Shown: positions 10,508 through 20,571, numbered from the stretch's first letter. The stretch: 64,000 nucleotides of DNA from Leptospira sp. B5-022 (GCF_000347035.1 NZ_ANIJ01000006.1:518501-582500); one strand, 5' to 3'. Numbers and translations are program-made. Notes: generated from the letters alone by a model not told the origin.

Positions 10508-11634
10508 ATTCAGGACTTGGGTTAAAGGGCAGAAGATTCTCCAGAAGAAGGGGAGCAATAGTCATGCTCCTAGTCGGAGGTATAGGTGTAGCCGCCTTAA
10601 CTACCACCTTGGACTTTGCGGAAAGATCCATGGCAGAATATAAAATTTCCCAAGGAGAAATGTCGGGCTTCAAGGCTTCTCTTTTAGCTAAAGCCGGGTT
10701 CCAAGGAGCTTTGGCAGCACTTAGAAAAATCCCGGAAGAACAATTATACCAATCCGGGATCGGCCTAAATCCACCTCCGGTTCCCATGGGAGGTGGATGG
10801 ATCTATTATAAGATCCAAGGAGAAGATGGAAAAATTAACCTGAATTCAATCTTCAATGCGGACACAAAAGAACTAAATTTAAGAAACCAAGAAATGGCTC
10901 AGAGACTTCTGGAACGTTTAGGAATGAAAAGGGATCTTTTCAATCCAGTCGTAGATTGGCTGGATGACGACAGCCAGGGAAATTTTGAAATTTCCTATTA
11001 TGAAAAACTGAACCCGCCGAGAAAAATCAAAAATGGGTACATGTACTCTCTTTCCGAGCTTACTTCAGTAAAAGGATTCAATCCTAAAATTGTATATGGA
11101 TCCCAAAAACCGCCTGACTATGAACAAAAATATTCCAAGGACTTTATGTCCGACGAGGAAAAAAGCCTGATCGGTGAGTCCGATTTCGTTTTGGCAAATA
11201 ATTTAACCGCATTTGTCCCATTCCAGAGGAACTATGATGATAGAATCAACTTGAACGCCGCACCGTACTTCGTTTTAATGTCTCTATCCGATTTTATGAA
11301 CCGCCAATCCGTTCTTCAGATCATGAAAATGAAAATTAAAAAGGGCGGTTACTTAAAGGAAATTAAGGACCTGGAGACTATTCCGGAATTCCAGATACCT
11401 TCCGTAGGCGGACTTTCCCTTTACAAAGAATTAGCTGGAGAAGGAACCGATGTTTCCGGTGGTAGGATCAAAACTAAGGGCGAAATATTCAGGATCAGCG
11501 CGGTCGGGGAAGTAGAAAGAAACTACAATAGTAAAAAAAGTTCCGATGTTATGAAAGGGCCTAAGATCGTTCGTAGGATCACGGGAATTTTCGACCTGAC
11601 CAATAACCTGATGTTATATTATAGAGAAGATTAA
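10504..11634 (+). CDS. gspK: Type II secretion minor pseudopilin GspK
   Basis: GspK caps the pseudopilus tip. In this 376-residue protein the N-terminal RRGAIVMLLVGGIGVAALTTT has the GspK-type short leader. GspK keeps the hydrophobic helix but commonly lacks the Glu at +5, as here. The body contains DGKINLNSIF, FNPVVDWLDDD and YDDRINLNAAPYFVLMSL, the family's calcium/helix-hairpin region. Length is in the normal range. Confidence 0.88.
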   Translation: MNSGLGLKGRRFSRRRGAIVMLLVGGIGVAALTTTLDFAERSMAEYKISQGEMSGFKASLLAKAGFQGALAALRKIPEEQLYQSGIGLNPPPVPMGGGWIYYKIQGEDGKINLNSIFNADTKELNLRNQEMAQRLLERLGMKRDLFNPVVDWLDDDSQGNFEISYYEKLNPPRKIKNGYMYSLSELTSVKGFNPKIVYGSQKPPDYEQKYSKDFMSDEEKSLIGESDFVLANNLTAFVPFQRNYDDRINLNAAPYFVLMSLSDFMNRQSVLQIMKMKIKKGGYLKEIKDLETIPEFQIPSVGGLSLYKELAGEGTDVSGGRIKTKGEIFRISAVGEVERNYNSKKSSDVMKGPKIVRRITGIFDLTNNLMLYYRED

Positions 11635-13250
11635 TGTTCTTATACGAAAAGTTTTTAACCGTAGATTACGGTACGAATTCCGTCAAAGGTGTACTATTCC
11701 AGAGAGTGGCAGGGAACTTGACTATGCTGAGAGCCGAGTCCATGCCTATTTCCAAAATGGAAGAAAAGGAATACGAAACCAATGTACTTCGATTTATAAA
11801 CACCTATTTTGCGGAAGAACATGCGATCGTACTTTCTCTTTCTTTAGACAGACTTTTTGTGAGAGAGATCTCCATTCCGTTGACCACCGAAAAAGCGGTC
11901 CGAGAAGTGATCCCTTTCGAGATAGAAAGTAGGGTCCCTTTTCCAATGGAAACCGTAGAAGTATTAGGTTCCGTATGGAGAATCGACCAGGAAAAGTCGG
12001 ATGTAATCACTTATACTTCCCATCATTCAGAATTCGACACATTAGCTTCTCCATTTCTAGATTCCAGTCTTGTATTTCGCGGGATCTTTGTGGATTCGGT
12101 ATGTCTGGGCTCGATCATCTCAAAACATTTACACAAAGAGATCCAATTTACAAATGTCGCTCAGTTGGATATCGGCGGTAAAAAGTCCATCCTGAATGTG
12201 ACCAAGGATGGAAAGATCGCACATACCCGTTTTCTTTCCGTGGGCGGAGACACTCTTACGGAAGAGATCTCCAAAACATTAAAGATCCCTAAAGATAAGG
12301 CGGAAGCATTAAAGACTAGTATCCAATTCGAGCCGTTCCATTCTCCGGAGGACGGTTTGAACTTATTCGCAAAAGAATACAAACTCAAAGTTGCGGATAT
12401 TAAAAAAGCATTCTCTATCTGTCAGGAATTTTTCACTTCTTTAAGCGAAGAAGTTCGCAGAAGTTTTCTCTCATTAGAAGAAACCGAAAGACCGGAAGCT
12501 ATTTATCTTTCCGGAGAGGGAAGTAAGGTCCGAGACCTGGAATCCTTCTTAGGAGAGAATTTAGGGATCCAAGCTAGAAGGTACGATTTTTTAGGTACTG
12601 ATCCGGACAGATTTGCCACTTGTTACGGAATGGCCTACCATCTGATCCAATCCAAAAAATCTAAAATAGATTTTTTGGAAACCCCTTATGTAAAAAGGTT
12701 AAACAAGAACTTATTCGATATCAGCATATTCAAACCTCATATCATCCTCAGTTCGGTTTCTTTAGTATTATTGATCGGAGTATTTTTTTTAGGGATCATA
12801 TCCGATAAGAGAACTCTCGCAGCCGCAAACAAAGTTTTGGCGGAAAAAGTAAAATCCAGCACAGGTTCTAGCGTTCCTTCCAACAGGGACCCTTTAGAGT
12901 TCGCAAAAAGTTTAAGGGACGGGGCGGAAAGAAAAACCGAACTTTATCGAAAGTATCTTTCTAAACCGAGTGTATTAGACGTACTACATGAGATTTCCTT
13001 AAAATTTCCGGACCCTGGAATGCAGCCCTTCCTATTTCAAAGTATCACTTATGACAACGGTTCCGTATCCATCCAAGGTGCGGTAAACGAAATCTCGGAA
13101 ATAGGAAAAGTGCAGGATTCCTTGGCTCGTTCTCCCATGTTTAAAAACGTAAAATTAGACAGTAACCGTCCGAATTTCGGACTTAAAACATTTAAAGTCT
13201 CCTTTGTGATCAAAATGGAGGTGACCTCTAAAATCGAAGAGAGCGATTAA
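11634..13250 (+). CDS. gspL: Type II secretion protein GspL (PilM-like actin fold)
   Basis: GspL anchors the ATPase GspE to the membrane platform. At 538 residues this version is long. The N-terminal 350 residues have an actin-like/PilM fold (LTVDYGTNSVKGVLF, LDIGGKKSILNVTKDG, IYLSGEGSKVRDLESFL), then one membrane segment (IILSSVSLVLLIGVFFLGII, near 370-390) and a periplasmic ferredoxin-like domain (LDVLHEISLKFPDPG...). The actin half resembles PilM of type IV pilus systems more than the proteobacterial GspL. The start codon overlaps the gspK stop by one base. Confidence 0.85.
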   Translation: MFLYEKFLTVDYGTNSVKGVLFQRVAGNLTMLRAESMPISKMEEKEYETNVLRFINTYFAEEHAIVLSLSLDRLFVREISIPLTTEKAVREVIPFEIESRVPFPMETVEVLGSVWRIDQEKSDVITYTSHHSEFDTLASPFLDSSLVFRGIFVDSVCLGSIISKHLHKEIQFTNVAQLDIGGKKSILNVTKDGKIAHTRFLSVGGDTLTEEISKTLKIPKDKAEALKTSIQFEPFHSPEDGLNLFAKEYKLKVADIKKAFSICQEFFTSLSEEVRRSFLSLEETERPEAIYLSGEGSKVRDLESFLGENLGIQARRYDFLGTDPDRFATCYGMAYHLIQSKKSKIDFLETPYVKRLNKNLFDISIFKPHIILSSVSLVLLIGVFFLGIISDKRTLAAANKVLAEKVKSSTGSSVPSNRDPLEFAKSLRDGAERKTELYRKYLSKPSVLDVLHEISLKFPDPGMQPFLFQSITYDNGSVSIQGAVNEISEIGKVQDSLARSPMFKNVKLDSNRPNFGLKTFKVSFVIKMEVTSKIEESD

Positions 13251-13262
13251 GAGGGATCGTCT

Positions 13263-13793
13263 ATGTGGCAAAAATTACAACCTAGGGAAAAACTTTTATT
13301 ACTTATAGCCGCCAGTTTGATCCTTTTCTTACTGGTCTTTCTAGTTGTACGTAAAGTCTACAGACTAAGGAAAGATCTTTCTGAGACAGTAAATAATACA
13401 CCAGGTCTGGCCGTACAATTGGATACATATATCTCCGATTATTTATTCTTCCGATCATTGGAGAATGTGAACACTGGGGAGAACGACCAAAGCGCTTTCG
13501 CGGCGAAATTAGAAAGGATCTTTTCCGATAATGGGGTAAAGGACAGAATTTCCACGATGAGGCCTATCCCTGCAAAAGCGATCGATAAAGGAAAATATCA
13601 GGTAATCGTTTTCGAAGTGAATTTAAGAGGTGTCCCTCTGGAAGACGTTATGTCCGTATTGTATGATATTGATAAGGGCAATAAGGTGAACGCAAGGGTG
13701 GAATATTTCCAGACCAATAAACCCTACCAAGATAAAAATACCTACGACGTGAATCTGAAAATCGCGGCCTATAGTGTCGCTCCCGGAAAATAA
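13263..13793 (+). CDS. gspM: Type II secretion protein GspM
   Basis: A 176-residue bitopic protein with one N-terminal membrane helix (KLLLLIAASLILFLLVFLVV, about residues 9-28) and a small periplasmic ferredoxin-like domain. The start WQKLQPREKLLLL is the usual GspM opening. It follows gspL by 12 bases, the normal L-M order. GspM partners with GspL in the platform. Confidence 0.85.
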   Translation: MWQKLQPREKLLLLIAASLILFLLVFLVVRKVYRLRKDLSETVNNTPGLAVQLDTYISDYLFFRSLENVNTGENDQSAFAAKLERIFSDNGVKDRISTMRPIPAKAIDKGKYQVIVFEVNLRGVPLEDVMSVLYDIDKGNKVNARVEYFQTNKPYQDKNTYDVNLKIAAYSVAPGK

Positions 13794-13794
13794 G

Positions 13795-14754
13795 ATGGCC
13801 CGCCCAAAAAAAATTGAATTAGAAGAAGAGGAAGAACTTATTTCCAACGAGGAAGAAGAATTTCTCACAATGGAATTGGAGGAATTACCTCCTGAAGGAT
13901 TAGAGGAGGAAGAAACTCCTAGATTTTCCCTCAAACAAAAACTCATCTTGATCGGAAGCGGCACAGTTTCCTTTCTTCTTTTTCTGATCCTATTATTCCC
14001 TTACGAAAATATAGTCCGTCAGTTCATGAACTCCTCTTCCGGACAACCGAGCAGCGTATTTTTTAACGAATTATCCGTCTCCGTTCTACTCGGAAAGGTT
14101 TCCGTAAAATCCATGGAGATCATGGGCCAATCATTCAAGATCAGATCAAAAGACGCTCAGATCAAGGCGGGACTTTTTTCCCTACTGAGAAAAAGGGTTA
14201 ACGGTGATTTCGAAATTGAGGAATTGGAACTAGACTACGACGGTCAAACTCTCGGCAACATAGGAGAGTTGGAAGGCCATTTGCGGTTGGATTCACTGAG
14301 TGTGCCTGCAAGCAGATTTGGCGGAGCATTCTCGCTCAAAATGCCGGAAGGAAAATTCGGATCCTTTCCCAATCTTCCGGAAATTCCTTTTATCGGAAAA
14401 ATTGAGAACTTTTTCGTAAATAAGATACTCATCACTTCCAAAATCGACCAAGGAATGGTGGAATTCGAAGAATTTATCATAGATACTTCTGTCGCGAGAT
14501 TGGATTTACACGGAAATATTCGGCTTTCCGATTCTTTCTCCAATTCCCAATTGAACCTAAGAGCCTGTTTCGAGTTAGAAAGAAATTTTGCCTCAGCGGC
14601 AGAAAACCAGATTATAGTAGGTGCATTGGATCTTCTGGAAAAAAGCGGTAATGGAAAATGTATCCCTGTTACCGGATCTTTCCAAAGACCTGAATTTAAG
14701 ATCCCAGGCCTGAATGCTCCGGCTGGTTTGCCAGGGGCTGGTCCTATTCCGTAA
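13795..14754 (+). CDS. gspN: Type II secretion protein GspN
   Basis: The last gene of the operon, 319 residues from the ATG one base after the gspM stop; a GTG 21 bases upstream would extend it into gspM and is less likely. An acidic cytoplasmic tail (a Glu-rich run over residues 5-40) precedes one membrane helix (LILIGSGTVSFLLFLILLFPY) and a beta-rich periplasmic domain with LEGHLRLDSL and LDLHGNIRLS, as in the GspN/AsmA-like fold. It ends in a Gly/Pro/Ala tail. A strong terminator follows. Confidence 0.82.
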   Translation: MARPKKIELEEEEELISNEEEEFLTMELEELPPEGLEEEETPRFSLKQKLILIGSGTVSFLLFLILLFPYENIVRQFMNSSSGQPSSVFFNELSVSVLLGKVSVKSMEIMGQSFKIRSKDAQIKAGLFSLLRKRVNGDFEIEELELDYDGQTLGNIGELEGHLRLDSLSVPASRFGGAFSLKMPEGKFGSFPNLPEIPFIGKIENFFVNKILITSKIDQGMVEFEEFIIDTSVARLDLHGNIRLSDSFSNSQLNLRACFELERNFASAAENQIIVGALDLLEKSGNGKCIPVTGSFQRPEFKIPGLNAPAGLPGAGPIP

Positions 14755-14830
14755 TAATGCTAGTTTTTTGAACTTCTCCTGAACAGTTTAGAAGAGATAG
14801 AAGAGAATATTCAGTTTTTTTAAAGATATT

Positions 14831-14868
14831 AAAAAACCTCGGGTGAAATTATTCACTCGAGGTTTTTT
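14831..14868. terminator. Bidirectional terminator between gspN and nrdJ
   Basis: Two 17-base arms (AAAAAACCTCGGGTGAA and TTCACTCGAGGTTTTTT, pairing with one G-T wobble) lie around a 4-base loop. A/T tracts on both sides serve the convergent gsp operon and nrdJ. Confidence 0.92.
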
Positions 14869-14910
14869 AATTTTAGAGCTTAAGCAAAGGCCTTCAGATC
14901 GGCTCTTAGA

Positions 14911-17900
14911 TCAAGAACATCCTGTAGTTGCCCCGCAGGACATACATTTCAAACAGGAACCGTTTCTTACCATTTCGAAAGATCCGCATTCTGTGCAAGA
15001 ATCTCCGGTATAACCTTTGATCCTTGCCATTTTGATCTCTTCCATCAAAGCAATCCCTGAACTTGGTTTTTCCGTCCTCATCATCTGTGAATAGGAAATC
15101 GTTTCCGGCTCGGAAGAAGGAACAGTTTCCACTACTGTGGAAGTTGGCGGCTGCTCCGTCTGCTTAGTCTGAATGGACTCGGAAGATTTCCTGGAACCTA
15201 TCTCGTCTCCTCTTAGGTCTTCCGGAGCAACTTGGCCCAGGTCGTATCTTCCCAAATAAGTGATCGCAAGTTCTCTGAAGATAAAATCGATCACGGAAGT
15301 ACTCATTTTGATATGTTTGTTTCCGGTCACGATACCGTTCGGCTCGAATTTGAAGAATGTGAATGCATCCACAAACTCTTCTAAAGGGACCCCGTGTTGC
15401 AGACCTAAAGATACGGAAATAGCGAATGCATTCATCAAACTTCTGAATGCAGCACCTTCTTTGTGCATATCCACGAAGATCTCTCCGATCTGTCCGTCTT
15501 CGTATTCGCCGGTTCTCAAATAAACTTTGTGACCGCCCACAACCGCTTTTTGTGTATAACCCGCACGTCTATTCGGAAGTTTACGTCTATGAGAGATATA
15601 CTTATAAACGATCTTTTCCGCAAATTGAGAAGGATCTTTAGCAACCGCAGCCTCTGCGATCTCTTCTTGTTCTTCTAACTCGATCCCGTTTAGAAGTTCC
15701 AATACAGAGTTCAAAGGCTGAGAAAGTTTAGATCCGTCACGATAAAGAGCATTCGCTTTTACCATCATCTTCCAAGAGATATAGTATGCGTTTTTGATAT
15801 CTTCGATCGTTGCATCTTCCGGAAGGTTGATGGTTTTCGAGATCGCACCGCTGATAAACGGCTGAGCGGCAGCCATTGTGCGGATATGAGACTCGTAAGA
15901 AAGATAACGTTTCCCGTATTTTCCACATTTGTTCGCGCAATCGAATACCGGATAATCTTTCTCTTTTAAATAAGGAGCGTTCTCAATAGTCATTGTCCCG
16001 CAAACATAATCGTTCGCTTTATTGATATCGTCCTTAGAGAAACCTAAATACTCGAGCAGATTGAATGTGAAAGAATCGTATGTTTCTTTTGCGATACCAA
16101 GATTCTTTTGTAAAAAATTCTCGCCCAAGTTGAACTTGTTGAATGCAAAATTGATATCGAAAGCATAAGGAAGAGAAGATTCTACTTTTTCCAAGATCTC
16201 GTTCGTGAAACCTTTCTCTTTTAGGCTTTGGGTATTGATCACAGGAGCTCCGTTTAAGGTAGCATGCCCTTTGCAATAGTTCACGATGGACTCGATTTCG
16301 GAAGGGGAGTATCCCAATTTACGAAGAGCCAGAGGAACGGATTGGTTGATAATTTTGAAATAACCGCCACCCGCTAATTTTTTGAATTTTACCAGAGCGA
16401 AATCAGGCTCGATCCCTGTAGTATCGCAGTCCATTACAAGACCGATCGTTCCGGTTGGAGCGATCACGGTTACCTGTGCATTTCTGTATCCATGAGCTTC
16501 TCCCAAAGAAACCGCATTATCGGAATCTTCTTGAGCCGCTTTCAAAAGGTAAGAAGGGCAGTAGGCAGGATCAATTCCCACAGGAGTGATTGTCAGTCCT
16601 TCGTAGTCTTCGGAAGGAACATTATAAGCCGCTCTTTTATGGTTTCTCAGAACTCTAAGCATGTGCTTTTTGTTCTTTTCATAACCAGGGAATGGTCCTA
16701 GTTCCTTTGCCATTTCCGCAGAAGTAGCATAAGCGGTCATATGCATGATAGAAGTAATGGCGCCGGTAATTGCCATAGCCTCCTTGGAATCATAAGGAAT
16801 TCCCATGATCATCAATGCGGAACCAAGGTTTGCGTAACCAAGTCCGAGAGTTCTGAACTTATAGGAAAGTTCTGCGATCTCTCTGGAAGGGAACTGAGCC
16901 ATGGTCACGGAAATCTCGAGGATGATTGTCCAAAGACGGCAAAGATAACGGAAACTTTCTACGTCGAAAACAAGAGTTTCCGGATCGATAAATTTCTGTA
17001 AGTTCGCAGAAGCCAGGTTACATGCAGTATTGTCCAAGAACATGTATTCTGAACATGGGTTGGAAGCGTTGATATTCCCGTCTTCCGGACAAGTATGCCA
17101 TTCGTTAATGGTAGTATGGTATTGAGTTCCTGGGTCGGCAGAAGACCAAGCTGCAAAAGAAATTCTATCCCAAAGGTCTCTTGCTCGGATCGTTTTTGCA
17201 GGTTTAGCGGCTCTTTTTTCTTTGAGTGCTTTTTCTTTTTCCGTTCTATTATATAAATGCCAAGGAAGGTCTTGCTCTACGGCATTCATGAATTCGTTCG
17301 GAAGACGAACAGAGTTATTGCTGTTCTGTCCGGAAACGGTATTGTACGCTTCGGATTGCCAGTCGGTGGTCAACTCTTCGAAAAGGATCTCTTTGTATCC
17401 TTGTCTTGCAAGATCGATCACTCTTTTGATATAATTATCCGGAATTAAAACTCTCTTAGCTTCTACAATGGCTTTCTTAAGAGCGGAGTTCTTTTTAGGT
17501 TCGAAACGATCCTCTCCCTCCATCTCGTAACAAGCTTTCATGATCGCATTTAGATGTCTGTTGTTCAGAATGGATCCGGTTACAAGAGAAGCTACTTTCT
17601 TCTCTTCTTCCACTTTCCAGTCTACGAAACGATCGATATCCGGATGATCTACATCCAAACATACCATCTTAGCAGCACGACGAGTGGTTCCTCCGGACTT
17701 GATCGCACCGGCAGCACGGTCTCCGATTTTTAAGAAACTCATCAAACCGGAACTTTTTCCCCCGCCGGAAAGGGATTCATTTTCCGCTCTCAAGTTGGAG
17801 AAGTTGGTTCCTGTTCCGGAACCATATTTGAATAAGCGAGCCTCACGGACCCAAAGATCCATGATCCCGCCTTCATTGACTAGATCGTCGTCTACACTTT

Positions 17901-18504
17901 GGATAAAACATGCATGAGGTTGCGGATGTTCGTAGGCAGAAGAGGATTTTACCAATTTTCCACTGGTAGGATCCACATAGAAATGTCCTTGGGATTTGCC
18001 GTCGATCCCGTAAGCCCAATGTAATCCGGTGTTAAACCATTGAGGGGAGTTGGGAGCAGCCATTTGAGAAGCCAGCATGAAAGAGACTTCTTCATAGAAA
18101 GTTCTAGCACTTTCTTCGTCGGAAAAATAACCGTATTTGTATCCCCAATAGGTCCAACAACCCGCTAAACGGTGAAAAACTTCCTGCGCTGAACTCTCAC
18201 CACCGAAACGATCTTCTGCTTTTAAGGAAGAAAGTTTTTCAGTGTCCGGTTCAGAGCGCTGTAACCATTCCGGAATGCCTTTTTCATCTACTTTTTTTAA
18301 GTATTTCGGCACTCCTTTACGTCTGAAATATTTCTGGGCAAGAATATCGACGGCAACTTGAGACCATTGGTCCGGAACAAGTATGTCCTTAGCTTCGAAA
18401 ACAACGGATCCGTCAGGGTTAGAGATCTTAGAATTCCTTTTAACCCAATTTAAGTCTTTAGAAAATCCCTTCTCAGGTGAAGTGAAATGTTTATTTAGCT
18501 TCAT
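14911..18504 (-). CDS. nrdJ: Adenosylcobalamin-dependent (class II) ribonucleotide reductase
   Basis: Makes deoxyribonucleotides with vitamin B12 as radical source, with no oxygen need. The 1197-residue protein has the class II core ([21 protein letters not shown] region, [31 protein letters not shown]). Its Cys-rich C-terminus (CTECGSF...[13 protein letters not shown]) is a zinc-ribbon-like tail thought to re-reduce the active site. I chose the ATG at 18504 because AAGGAG stands 6 bases upstream; an upstream in-frame start would put that site inside the gene. I see no cobalamin-riboswitch B12 box in the 200 bases upstream. A weak promoter-like pair lies at 18550-18576. Confidence 0.96.
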   Translation of the reverse strand: MKLNKHFTSPEKGFSKDLNWVKRNSKISNPDGSVVFEAKDILVPDQWSQVAVDILAQKYFRRKGVPKYLKKVDEKGIPEWLQRSEPDTEKLSSLKAEDRFGGESSAQEVFHRLAGCWTYWGYKYGYFSDEESARTFYEEVSFMLASQMAAPNSPQWFNTGLHWAYGIDGKSQGHFYVDPTSGKLVKSSSAYEHPQPHACFIQSVDDDLVNEGGIMDLWVREARLFKYGSGTGTNFSNLRAENESLSGGGKSSGLMSFLKIGDRAAGAIKSGGTTRRAAKMVCLDVDHPDIDRFVDWKVEEEKKVASLVTGSILNNRHLNAIMKACYEMEGEDRFEPKKNSALKKAIVEAKRVLIPDNYIKRVIDLARQGYKEILFEELTTDWQSEAYNTVSGQNSNNSVRLPNEFMNAVEQDLPWHLYNRTEKEKALKEKRAAKPAKTIRARDLWDRISFAAWSSADPGTQYHTTINEWHTCPEDGNINASNPCSEYMFLDNTACNLASANLQKFIDPETLVFDVESFRYLCRLWTIILEISVTMAQFPSREIAELSYKFRTLGLGYANLGSALMIMGIPYDSKEAMAITGAITSIMHMTAYATSAEMAKELGPFPGYEKNKKHMLRVLRNHKRAAYNVPSEDYEGLTITPVGIDPAYCPSYLLKAAQEDSDNAVSLGEAHGYRNAQVTVIAPTGTIGLVMDCDTTGIEPDFALVKFKKLAGGGYFKIINQSVPLALRKLGYSPSEIESIVNYCKGHATLNGAPVINTQSLKEKGFTNEILEKVESSLPYAFDINFAFNKFNLGENFLQKNLGIAKETYDSFTFNLLEYLGFSKDDINKANDYVCGTMTIENAPYLKEKDYPVFDCANKCGKYGKRYLSYESHIRTMAAAQPFISGAISKTINLPEDATIEDIKNAYYISWKMMVKANALYRDGSKLSQPLNSVLELLNGIELEEQEEIAEAAVAKDPSQFAEKIVYKYISHRRKLPNRRAGYTQKAVVGGHKVYLRTGEYEDGQIGEIFVDMHKEGAAFRSLMNAFAISVSLGLQHGVPLEEFVDAFTFFKFEPNGIVTGNKHIKMSTSVIDFIFRELAITYLGRYDLGQVAPEDLRGDEIGSRKSSESIQTKQTEQPPTSTVVETVPSSEPETISYSQMMRTEKPSSGIALMEEIKMARIKGYTGDSCTECGSFEMVRNGSCLKCMSCGATTGCS

Positions 18505-18549
18505 AGCATGCTCCTTATGAAACTCCAGCAAAAAATAGTGCGTTTTTGG

Positions 18550-18576
18550 ATTATGTCACGCTACTATAGCTTTCAA
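18550..18576 (-). promoter_or_regulatory. Weak sigma70-like promoter candidate for nrdJ
   Basis: On the minus strand, TTGAAA (18571-18576) and CATAAT (18550-18555) are separated by 15 bases, slightly short of the usual 16-18. The position, 46 bases before the nrdJ start, is sensible. It is a match by eye only. Confidence 0.25.
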
Positions 18577-18716
18577 ATTTCCTGGTAGTACTTTTTCCAA
18601 AAGCTGTTCGGTTTTTGCCGGAAAATTGTCCGTAGATCTGATCAGAAAATACCTATGTCTCGAAGATTTTTCATTGCCAGCCTGCCTCATTTCTAAAAAC
18701 TGGATTCTGCTACCAG

Positions 18717-18796
<80 letters not shown>

Positions 18797-18968
18797 ATCT
18801 TTCCTTTCCTTCCAATCTTAGCAAATTTCGGTTTATTTACGATCTTCTTTATAGACCCTTTAGATCCACATTTGTTTAGTCTTTTTGGTATAATTTACGT
18901 TATATTTTAAAAAAATTGATACGAAAAACCTAGAGTGGCTGCAATCACACACTCCCGTTAAGTAACAT

Positions 18969-18978
18969 ACGATCGATT
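18969..18978 (+). repeat. Left copy of a 10-base direct repeat around the arsR cassette
   Basis: ACGATCGATT occurs here and again at 20432-20441, outside arsR and the desaturase-like gene. It could be a duplicated target or attachment site, but the GATCGAT core is common enough in this DNA that chance is possible. Confidence 0.3.
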
Positions 18979-19077
18979 AGGGCAACGCTCATATTGTAAC
19001 GTATTCTTATAGAAAAAATCAATGTGACAAACGAAGGTAAATTTTTTGTAGACGACTAACTCAAAAAAACTCATATT

Positions 19078-19095
19078 GATATATTTAGATATGTC
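19078..19095 (+). promoter_or_regulatory. Operator-like palindrome at the arsR start
   Basis: GATATATTTAGATATGTC is an imperfect palindrome (14 of 18 positions symmetric) overlapping the ATG at 19091. A nearly identical element precedes the next gene at 19423-19440. AT-rich palindromes of this kind are typical binding sites for ArsR/SmtB repressors. Confidence 0.5.
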
Positions 19096-19387
19096 AAAAT
19101 ATACACAGATGGATCGGGAACTGCAAATTTTTTTAGATGCCGTTTCCGGTGAGAGTAGACAAAAAATTTTGATGTCCTTCCACAATGGGAAAGAACGCGC
19201 AATGAGTGATTTAATCAAGGATTCAGATCTTGGACAATCGACCATTTCCATTCAATTAACCACTCTTTGCCGGGCAGGCCTGCTATTACGTCGAAAACAA
19301 GGGAAGGAAGTGTATTATCGTCCCGATAAGGTTCGTATCATTGCCATGATCGACAAGCTCAGTTCGTTCTTGAAAGGATGTTGCTGA
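19091..19387 (+). CDS. ArsR/SmtB-family transcriptional regulator
   Basis: A 98-residue winged-helix regulator. The body DAVSGESRQKILMSF, then MSDLIKDSDLGQSTISIQLTTLCRAGLLLRRKQGKEVYYR, is a classic ArsR helix-turn-helix and wing. It ends in KGCC, and one more Cys sits in the recognition region (TTLCRAG); these thiols could bind a metal or sense oxidation, but the usual alpha3 ELCVCDL box is absent. The ATG at 19091 is preferred over the TTG at 19076; ATG 19109 is also possible, and none has a clear ribosome-binding site. It likely controls itself and the desaturase-like gene 74 bases downstream through the shared palindrome. Confidence 0.88.
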   Translation: MSKYTQMDRELQIFLDAVSGESRQKILMSFHNGKERAMSDLIKDSDLGQSTISIQLTTLCRAGLLLRRKQGKEVYYRPDKVRIIAMIDKLSSFLKGCC

Positions 19388-19422
19388 CAAAGAATGGAGC
19401 GCTAACGCTGGCCCGATATATT

Positions 19423-19440
19423 GATATATTTAAATATATA
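19423..19440 (+). promoter_or_regulatory. Second operator-like palindrome, ahead of the desaturase-like gene
   Basis: GATATATTTAAATATATA contains a perfect 16-base palindrome (ATATATTTAAATATAT). It shares TTGATATATTTA with the element at the arsR start and lies 22 bases before the ATG of the next gene, so one repressor could act at both sites. Confidence 0.5.
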
Positions 19441-19461
19441 AAATTATCTAGGAAATAAAGT

Positions 19462-20325
19462 ATGAAATCAAAGAAAAAATATCACAACGAATTCCGGCGG
19501 ATAATGAGGAAATTTGGCTTCCCGTTTCTTCTGCTCGCTTACTCGATCGGCTTATCGCTTTATCCGTCGGAAGGAACACTCATCCTTCTTGGATTTGCGA
19601 TCATCGGCATACTAATGGAAAATTGGATGCCTTACCACAAGGATTGGAGAGGAATTAAGAATGATTCAAAATTAGACGGAGTCTTCAGCATTCTTACGAT
19701 GATCGTTTCTGTGATTGTGAAGGGTGGGCTAACGGTATTGTTCTCGCAATTGAGTTTTGGTTCCCATCTCTGGCCGACGATCCCGTTACCGCTTTCGATT
19801 CTTCTTGCGCTCCTGATTTCAGGATTTGGACCGTATATACTTCATCGCGCTGCACATGAATGGAACGATTTCCTATGGCAGATTCACGCGGTACATCATG
19901 CGCCAAATAGGGTGTATTCGCTGAATGCAATGCGTGCTCATCCCCTGAATGCAGCCTGGAACGTAGTCACGGGGCTTGGTCCATTACTGCTGCTCGGCGC
20001 GGATTCGGAAACAATTCTCATTGCCGGTGGCCTAAACAATTTTTTTTCCATTTTCAATCATATGAACATCGATTTTAAAAACGTTCAGCTATCAATCTTT
20101 TTGAATACTGCGGAATTACACCGCTGGCATCACTCAGCCAAGAAAGACTTTGGCGATCGAAATTACAGCTCCGGTGCGATTACACTATGGGATCACGTTT
20201 TTGGTTCATGGAAACTTCCAAGAACAAAGTTCAACCGACAGGATGCAGGGTTGTATGCGACGAACGATTTTCCAATCCTCTCCCTCTCAAGGCAGTTAAT
20301 TGGTCCTCTTTGCCGGTGTTTATAG
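19462..20325 (+). CDS. Sterol desaturase / fatty acid hydroxylase family membrane protein
   Basis: A 287-residue integral membrane protein of the FA_hydroxylase family, whose members use a His-bound di-iron centre to hydroxylate or desaturate lipids. The His boxes are visible: HRAAHEWND (about residues 132-140), IHAVHHAPN (145-155) and ELHRWHHSA (near 215), with NHMN between. Hydrophobic segments lie near 18-33, 40-55, 75-95 and 105-130. The substrate cannot be told. A ribosome-binding site (AGGAAA) precedes the ATG. The arsR-like gene and the shared palindrome suggest regulated expression. Confidence 0.88.
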   Translation: MKSKKKYHNEFRRIMRKFGFPFLLLAYSIGLSLYPSEGTLILLGFAIIGILMENWMPYHKDWRGIKNDSKLDGVFSILTMIVSVIVKGGLTVLFSQLSFGSHLWPTIPLPLSILLALLISGFGPYILHRAAHEWNDFLWQIHAVHHAPNRVYSLNAMRAHPLNAAWNVVTGLGPLLLLGADSETILIAGGLNNFFSIFNHMNIDFKNVQLSIFLNTAELHRWHHSAKKDFGDRNYSSGAITLWDHVFGSWKLPRTKFNRQDAGLYATNDFPILSLSRQLIGPLCRCL

Positions 20326-20369
20326 CCGAGAATCCGCTATTTTTTCCGATAAATCAGATCTCCGATTTA

Positions 20370-20400
20370 TTTCGCATAACAATAATACTGTTATGCGAAA
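20370..20400. repeat. Perfect 12-base inverted repeat after the desaturase-like gene
   Basis: TTTCGCATAACA and TGTTATGCGAAA lie around a 7-base loop. The pairing can extend outward (CCGATTT against AAATCGG) past a 4-base bulge. There is no T-run, so it is not a standard terminator. It could be a structured mRNA end, a recombination-type site or a mobile-element remnant. Confidence 0.6.
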
Positions 20401-20431
20401 TCGGGACATTTAGCCGAAATCTCTTTATATA

Positions 20432-20441
20432 ACGATCGATT
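20432..20441 (+). repeat. Right copy of the 10-base direct repeat around the arsR cassette
   Basis: The second copy of ACGATCGATT, 1.46 kb from the copy at 18969-18978; together they bracket arsR, the desaturase-like gene and the inverted repeat. Confidence 0.3.
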
Positions 20442-20571
20442 GAAAATAAAGCCGACTTATTTCGTTCCCTTATATAAGGGATTAATAAGAATTTTTCCAT
20501 TCATCATACTTTGATCCACTTTCACCCCAAACTCATTGCAGAGTAGCTTTAAACCTAGTAATTTCCTATAT

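Noticed and set aside
18797..19075. Decayed gene before arsR
   Set aside because: No frame longer than a few tens of codons and no recognisable protein motif on either strand.
20370..20400. Integron attC site
   Set aside because: The GCATAAC/GTTATGC pair does not fit the RYYYAAC/GTTRRRY rule and there is no integron integrase or cassette array in the window.
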